In this document: positions 63,620 to 64,000 of the stretch, piece after piece | How the letters are laid out: every line of letters begins with the position of its first letter | How positions within the stretch are numbered: position 1 is the first letter of the stretch | Assembly: GCF_012935325.2 (NCBI RefSeq) | Contig: NZ_JABBYG020000003.1 | Coordinates: 556,874-620,873, forward strand | Length of the DNA: 64,000 nucleotides | Origin: Paenibacillus sp. PL91 | Lineage (GTDB): Bacteria; Bacillota; Bacilli; Paenibacillales; Paenibacillaceae | Direction of reading: 5' to 3' | Notes under the pieces: generated by a model | Seen by the model: only the letters and a program-made list of their open reading frames with translations | Database searches by the model: none | Told to the model about the DNA's origin: nothing | Position numbers and translations under genes: made by a program

Positions 63620-64000
63620 TTGGATTCCTCCCATGTATTTGGTGTGGATACTGTTTTTCCTTCAACAATTCCATATTACCATTAATTACCGTGTAATCCC
63701 AGTACTTTAATTGTAATTTATATTCATGATAAGGAACTGCCTCTGTATGAGGCTAATCGTATTTTTTCCTCCAATCCATTTGCTGCCGATCGTGGATTTG
63801 AGCCGAACATGAAGCAGCTTATTTCGTCTAAATGCTGTTGCACAGTATGAATAGGAAACTGAACAGGAAAAACTCCATCTATTTTTCCGATCAGTAGGCT
63901 GACTGACCATTTAGCTGGAAAACCGGCTAGGCCCCCTAATTCCGGAGTCTGGGCCCCCATAAATCAGGTTTTCATAGAATAGCTTGATTTTCCGTCTGAT
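63620..64000. other. Right-end stretch without a supported gene
   Basis: It must contain the promoter of the oxidoreductase gene. Two overlapping minus-strand frames near 63707-63960 lack ribosome binding sites and family features. A GGAAAAACTCC element (63866-63876) resembles that at 49152-49162, and GGCCCCC/GGGCCCCC blocks occur near 63930-63958. Confidence 0.4.

Noticed and set aside
63707..63960. Two short overlapping minus-strand frames at the right end
   Set aside because: No ribosome binding site, no family resemblance, and the sequence resembles intergenic repeats.

Overview
The window looks like a chromosomal segment of a Paenibacillus-type member of the Bacillales. GC content is moderate. 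Ribosome binding sites are strong (GGAGG-type), with some TTG and GTG starts. CcpA-type cre sites, SLH-domain surface proteins, several CUT1 sugar ABC importers whose permeases lack a local ATPase, and YesM/YesN-type two-component proteins are also present. No rRNA, tRNA, CRISPR array, phage module, transposase or replication origin was seen. All functions are read from sequence by eye and none has been tested by search.

Layout. 0-2.4 kb: xylA (cut by the window edge) and divergent xylR share a perfect XylR operator. 2.4-10 kb: an SLH protein overlaps a 2,167-residue modular secreted protein. 10-15.4 kb: a zinc-finger/HTH/DUF2087/GIY-YIG fusion with an MFS exporter, then a lactonase and a fosmidomycin-resistance-type exporter. 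15.5-18.4 kb: a stand-alone LytTR regulator under a perfect cre, an aldose 1-epimerase, and a membrane coiled-coil protein coupled to an AIM24-like protein. 18.4-22.6 kb: GH2 beta-galactosidase and a LysM/M23 peptidase. 22.7-23.7 kb: a striking non-coding array of 124-bp units, each with two long hairpins.

23.8-33.4 kb: an ABC exporter, then a CUT1 importer operon with a YesN-type response regulator but no kinase. Divergent from it is a compact beta-mannan operon: GH113 mannanase, mannobiose/cellobiose 2-epimerase and GH130 mannosylglucose phosphorylase. 33.4-48.3 kb: a BenE-family transporter, then a second glycan operon read leftwards (GH38 alpha-mannosidase, two Lpl-type permeases, binding protein, an unassigned glycosidase, a GxGYxYP protein with three carbohydrate-binding-like repeats), headed by a GntR/LacI hybrid regulator. 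48.5-49.6 kb: a 12-bp minisatellite and smaller repeats. 49.6-55 kb: a VOC protein, then an operon of SDR, YesM-type kinase, binding protein and LacI regulator without permease or response regulator. Its binding protein is a clear paralogue of the one in the 25-30 kb operon, so the two loci may form one split sensing and uptake system.

55.3-62.3 kb: a two-domain ArsR-type regulator, a possible short structured RNA, and an operon of an argininosuccinate-lyase-like enzyme, an amidohydrolase, a binding protein and two permeases. Its substrate is unknown, and it is the best candidate for an undescribed pathway. 62.5-64 kb: an Old Yellow Enzyme family reductase and an empty tail. Overall the segment is a carbohydrate-utilisation island in which alpha- and beta-mannoside functions sit side by side.
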